Part shown: positions 60,247-64,000 of the stretch, piece after piece
How positions within the stretch are numbered: the first letter of the stretch is position 1
Layout of the letters: every line of letters starts with the position of its first letter
DNA from: Polyangia bacterium
Lineage (GTDB): Bacteria > Myxococcota_A > Polyangia > Nannocystales > Nannocystaceae
DNA length: 64,000 nucleotides
NCBI GenBank assembly: GCA_030430565.1
Contig: JAUIKS010000024.1
Coordinates: 109,550 to 173,549 of the forward strand
Direction of reading: 5' to 3'
Notes under the pieces: model-generated
Seen by the model: only the letters and a program-made list of their open reading frames with translations
The model's database searches: none
Told to the model about the DNA's origin: nothing
Program-made: the position numbers and the translations under genes

Positions 60247-60601
60247 GGGGCGCGGGCGAGGACCGTACATCTGCGTACTCGCGCGAGCAGATCCCCCACG
60301 AGGTGATGAAGGTGATGGTGAGCGCGGCGCGAGCGAGTGATGAGGTCGTATTCGAGCGGGACGACCCGCGCGCGGCGCCGAGGTTCACGAGCCGCGGGCT
60401 CGGCGAGCGCGGCCGCGATGCCGGGGCGCTCTGCGTCGCGCGCGGCGGGCGTCAACGCTCGTTGCGCGCGGCGAGCAAACACGCGATTCTTGGGAGTGCG
60501 ATTGCGCGGCTGCGATGGTGAGCTCGGATTCAGGAGCGTCGCGAAGAGGCAGGCCCCACGGCCGCGTGGCGGACGAGGTTGATCGGCGCGGGAGTGAGCC
60601 G
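60247..60601. other. Intergenic region
   Basis: There are 355 bases between the SUMF1-like gene and the kinase gene. I see no gene, strong hairpin or clear promoter. Confidence 0.4.
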
Positions 60602-63600
60602 ATGTCGGGAGGATACGGAGACAGCGCGTTCGCGGCCCGCGACTCGCAGGAGATGGCCCTTGAGCTCGAGATGGCGCTCGAGGACATGTCCGATGACGAA
60701 TTCGCCCAGTCGCTGCGCGCGGCGTGGCCCGAGGCCGCCGAGCCGCTCGCGCAGTACGAGCAGTCCCAGGCGATCGCGCCGCTCGTGCAGGTCGAGGGCC
60801 CCTCGCCCGCCGAGCTCTCGGGGCGCTTCGCGTTCGCCTCGCCCTCTGGCTCCTACGCGCCGTCGAGCGGCTCAGACAGCGCGCCGGCGTCGGGCTTCAC
60901 GCGCTCGAGCGAGACCCTCTCCGCCGCGCGCGAGCGTGAGCTCTCCGAGCGCTACGTCGCCGAGTCCTCACAGGACGCGCGCGCGGCCGAGGACAGCCTC
61001 GCGTCGTACAGCTCGGGCCGCATGTCGACCCCGGCGCCCGTCTACATCGCCCATGACGAGCCGCCGGAGCCGGCGCTCCCGCTCATCGACGACGAGGACG
61101 AGGACGACTACCGCGGCGAGGCTGAGATCGAGGTCGCGCTCGTCGGCGAGCTCGAGCTCGACTTCTCCGACGACGACGAAGCCGAGCTCGAGCCGGCGCG
61201 TGAGCCCGTGTTTGAGTACTCCGATCCGGCGCTGGACGAGCCGGGCTTCGCCGCCTCGCGCGTCGAGGAGCCGGCGCCCGTCAACGGCGTCGGCGAGACG
61301 CTGTTTCACCCCGAGGCGATGGCGGTCCAGACGCGGATCAGCTCCGAGCCCAGGACGCCGTCGAGGGACGAGCTCGACGATCAGGAGCGGGAGTCCTACC
61401 ACCAGCTGATCGTCTCCGGGAAGGCGCACCCGATCATCGAGCGCGCGGCGGCGCGGCTCGAGCCTGACGCGCCGCGCCTGCGCAGGCGCGGCGGCTCGGA
61501 GGCGCTCGCGGTCGACAGCGAGGCCGGCACGCTCCGCGTCGGCGACATGAAGACGATCATGAGCGGCGAGGGGGCGCACTCCGGCGTGCGCCGCTCGATC
61601 GCGCCGCTCAAGACGCGGCGCGGGATCCCGGACCGCGTCGATCGCTTCCCGATCATCAGCAAGCTCGGCGAGGGCGGCATGGGGGTCGTCTACTCCGCGT
61701 TCGACGAGGAGCTCGATCGCCGCGTCGCGATCAAGGTCGTCCGCGGGATCCGGAGCCTCAACGAGAGCGCGCGGCAGCGGATGCTGCGCGAGGCCAAGGC
61801 GATGGCGAAGCTCTCGCACCCCAACGTCGTCCAGGTCTACCAGGCGGGGCTGTTTGAGCAGGGCGTGTTCGTGGCGATGGAGTTCATCCGCGGGCAGACG
61901 CTGTCGGAGTGGCTGGGCCTCGACGACCCGCCGCCGACCGCCGCGAGCGCGCGGGCCAAGAGCGGGGCGTCGACCGGCGCGGCGGGGCGCACGGTCGTCA
62001 CGCGCCCGTGGCGCGAGGTCGTGAAGATGTTCCTTCAGCCAGGAAGGGGTCTGGCGGCGGCGCACGAGGCCGGCCTCGTCCACCGCGACTTCAAGCCAGA
62101 CAACGTGCTCGTCGGCGAGGACGGGCGCGCGCGCGTCCTCGACTTCGGGCTCGCGCGCGTCCTCGACGAGGAGGACGAGGTCGAGGCGCTCGGCCGCTCG
62201 TCGCTCGAGCAGGTCCGCGAGGAGCGGCGCAAGGAGACCGCCGATCTGACCAAGACCGGCACGATCATGGGGACGCCGGCGTACATGTCCCCCGAGCAGC
62301 ATCTCGGGCTGCCGACCGACGCGCGCACCGACCAGTTCAGCTTCTGCGTCTCGCTCCACGAGGGCCTGTTCGGCGAGCGCCCGTTCCGTTCGAAGACGCT
62401 GATGGAGCTGCGCGTGCAGGTCGAGCGCGGCAAGATCGACCCGCCGTCGAACCCGCGCGACGTGCCGGCCTCGGTGCTCGAGGTCATCCGCCGCGGGCTC
62501 GCGGTCGATCCGGGCGAGCGCTACCCCGACATGCACACGCTGCTCGCCGAGCTCGAGAAGACGATCGAGCCGCCGGCCTGGCGTCGCTGGGCCTGGCCGT
62601 TGATCGCGCTGCTGAGCGTCGCGGTGATGGCGATCGCGGTGTTCGTCGCGGCGACGCGCGAGCCGACGCCCGAGGAGCGCAGCGTCGTCGACGAGCTCGT
62701 CGTCCAGGCCAACGAGGCCGGCGCCCACGCCTGCTGGGTCGTGCCCTGCGCCGAGGACAACCTCGACACCTCGTACCGCAAGGTGCTCGAGCTCGAGGGC
62801 CTCGAGGGCGTCGTGGCGCGCGAGGGCGACGAGCGCGGGGCGGCCCTGCGCGACGAATTCTCGCGCGCGCTCATTCGCCTCGGCGACCGGTTTTGGGAGC
62901 GCGAGGGCGGCCGCGGCTTCGCGCGCGACTACTACCTGCAGGCGCTGCTCTTCAAGGAGAACGCGGAGGCGCTGAAGCGCTCGGCGCTGACCCGCGGCGA
63001 GATCGCGGACTACCGCGAGAAGGCCCGGCTCGGGCGCTTCAGCGAGGTCGAGCGAGTCGCGGCGCGGCCGATGCAGCTGTTGACGATCGAGGATGAGCGC
63101 GAGCGGATACAGGCGCTGCTCGCCTATCGCGATCAACACGGCGAGGCGCTCGGGACCCGCGCGGAGCGCCTCGACACGCTGATCGTCGAGCTCGGCGGCC
63201 CGCCGCGCGAGCCGACGAGGCCGACGCCGACGCCGGCGCCGGCGCCCGTGCTCGAGCCGGAGCCCGAGCCCACGCCGCCGCCGGAGCCGAGCCCGCCGCC
63301 GGAGCCGCGGCCGAAGAAGGACCCGAAGCCGCGCAAGCCGAAGCCCGCCGCGGGGCCGTCACCCGCGGACATCGAGGCCTCGCGGCAGCTCACGAACCAG
63401 GGCGACGCGGCCAAGCGCCGCCGACAGTTCAAGGAGGCGAAGACGCTCTACAACCGGGCGCTCGACCTCTACCCGCGGAACCACCGGGCGCTCGACGGCC
63501 TCTGCACCGTGCTGTTCGAACAGAGCGACTACGGCTCCGCCGTCGAGTTCTGTGAGCGCGCGGTCGGGCGCGCGCCGGGCAACGCCCGCTACCACATCCA

Positions 63601-63730
63601 CCTGGGCGACGCGTACTACAAGACGCTGCGCTTCAGCCAGGCCCGGACGCACTACCTCAAGGCCCGCCAGCTCGGGGACCCGAAGGCCGAGCGCAAGCTC
63701 GCGAAGGTCCGCGCGAAACTCGGAGAGTGA
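60602..63730 (+). CDS. Membrane Ser/Thr protein kinase with TPR domain
   Basis: The protein has 1042 residues from ATG at 60602, behind GGAG. Residues 1-345 are an acidic, Ser/Glu/Asp-rich disordered region. The kinase domain (about 349-650) shows GEGGMGVVYSAF, VAIKVV, HRDFKPDNVLV near 494, VLDFGLARV and GTPAYMSPEQ. A transmembrane helix (WAWPLIALLSVAVMAIAVFV, about 662-684) and a long Pro/Glu/Lys-rich linker follow. TPR-like repeats (FKEAKTLYNRALDLYPRNHRAL, YGSAVEFCERAVGRAPGNAR) lie at about 927-1042, outside the membrane. This is the PknB-type arrangement common in myxobacteria. It is tightly followed by a secreted-protein gene. Confidence 0.92.
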   Translation: MSGGYGDSAFAARDSQEMALELEMALEDMSDDEFAQSLRAAWPEAAEPLAQYEQSQAIAPLVQVEGPSPAELSGRFAFASPSGSYAPSSGSDSAPASGFTRSSETLSAARERELSERYVAESSQDARAAEDSLASYSSGRMSTPAPVYIAHDEPPEPALPLIDDEDEDDYRGEAEIEVALVGELELDFSDDDEAELEPAREPVFEYSDPALDEPGFAASRVEEPAPVNGVGETLFHPEAMAVQTRISSEPRTPSRDELDDQERESYHQLIVSGKAHPIIERAAARLEPDAPRLRRRGGSEALAVDSEAGTLRVGDMKTIMSGEGAHSGVRRSIAPLKTRRGIPDRVDRFPIISKLGEGGMGVVYSAFDEELDRRVAIKVVRGIRSLNESARQRMLREAKAMAKLSHPNVVQVYQAGLFEQGVFVAMEFIRGQTLSEWLGLDDPPPTAASARAKSGASTGAAGRTVVTRPWREVVKMFLQPGRGLAAAHEAGLVHRDFKPDNVLVGEDGRARVLDFGLARVLDEEDEVEALGRSSLEQVREERRKETADLTKTGTIMGTPAYMSPEQHLGLPTDARTDQFSFCVSLHEGLFGERPFRSKTLMELRVQVERGKIDPPSNPRDVPASVLEVIRRGLAVDPGERYPDMHTLLAELEKTIEPPAWRRWAWPLIALLSVAVMAIAVFVAATREPTPEERSVVDELVVQANEAGAHACWVVPCAEDNLDTSYRKVLELEGLEGVVAREGDERGAALRDEFSRALIRLGDRFWEREGGRGFARDYYLQALLFKENAEALKRSALTRGEIADYREKARLGRFSEVERVAARPMQLLTIEDERERIQALLAYRDQHGEALGTRAERLDTLIVELGGPPREPTRPTPTPAPAPVLEPEPEPTPPPEPSPPPEPRPKKDPKPRKPKPAAGPSPADIEASRQLTNQGDAAKRRRQFKEAKTLYNRALDLYPRNHRALDGLCTVLFEQSDYGSAVEFCERAVGRAPGNARYHIHLGDAYYKTLRFSQARTHYLKARQLGDPKAERKLAKVRAKLGE

Positions 63731-63734
63731 GCCC

Positions 63735-64000
<266 letters not shown>

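Noticed and set aside
60968..63139. A 723-residue minus-strand frame opposite the second kinase gene
   Set aside because: It is an antisense shadow of a gene with full kinase, transmembrane and TPR features.

Overview
This is a very GC-rich chromosomal window with dense, short-spaced genes on both strands. It most likely comes from a myxobacterium of the Nannocystaceae (Nannocystis-like). The pointers are the many lipoproteins with Gly/Thr/Ser-rich linkers, the Myxo cysteine-rich disulfide repeats with a C-terminal anchor, an MXAN_2561/MXAN_2562-type pair, Ser/Thr kinases with ATPase or TPR extensions, and two msDNA-like repeated elements of a kind I recall being described in Nannocystis. No rRNA, tRNA, transposase, integrase or CRISPR array is visible.

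Region 1 (1-20 kb) is mostly housekeeping: a lytic transglycosylase tail, methionyl-tRNA synthetase, an excisionase-type HTH protein, a cobalamin-binding-protein-like fold without a signal peptide, a SUV3-like helicase, an alpha/beta hydrolase, ATP-dependent phosphofructokinase, HtpG, an AblB-like acetyltransferase, a PQQ-propeller lipoprotein and RNase R. Region 2 (20-36 kb) mixes envelope proteins (three outer-membrane or anchored proteins, a CFI-box protein, Cys-rich lipoproteins, a DsbA-like lipoprotein) with metabolism (an O-methyltransferase/aminotransferase pair, the etfB-etfA operon, homoserine kinase). Region 3 (36-46 kb) holds trpS with a coupled GNAT gene, ddl, a 45-residue basic protein, serS, a glycerophosphodiesterase, an ABC1 kinase and a FadL-type porin. 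Region 4 (46-52 kb) has lipoproteins, a histidine-kinase remnant, sthA, an HU-like protein and an ECF-type sigma factor. Region 5 (52-64 kb) holds two large Ser/Thr kinases, a variant endonuclease III, a formylglycine-generating-enzyme-like lipoprotein, and a truncated secreted protein at the edge.

The most interesting content lies between genes. Two elements (47420-47662 and 50391-50641, minus strand) fold like retron msr-msd RNAs: closing a1/a2 stem, TAGC at the expected branch site, two short hairpins, then one long hairpin. No reverse transcriptase is present in the window. Their flanks and 36-nt loop are nearly identical, yet the 24-bp stem differs at 11 of 24 positions and every difference is compensated on the other arm. 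That means perfect pairing with a replaced sequence. A separate ~130-bp dispersed repeat occurs at 41172-41303 and 50739-50869. The first copy leads into an eight-unit irregular tandem array (41280-41688). Starts were moved from the longest ORF wherever a ribosome binding site, signal peptide, gene overlap or family alignment argued for it.
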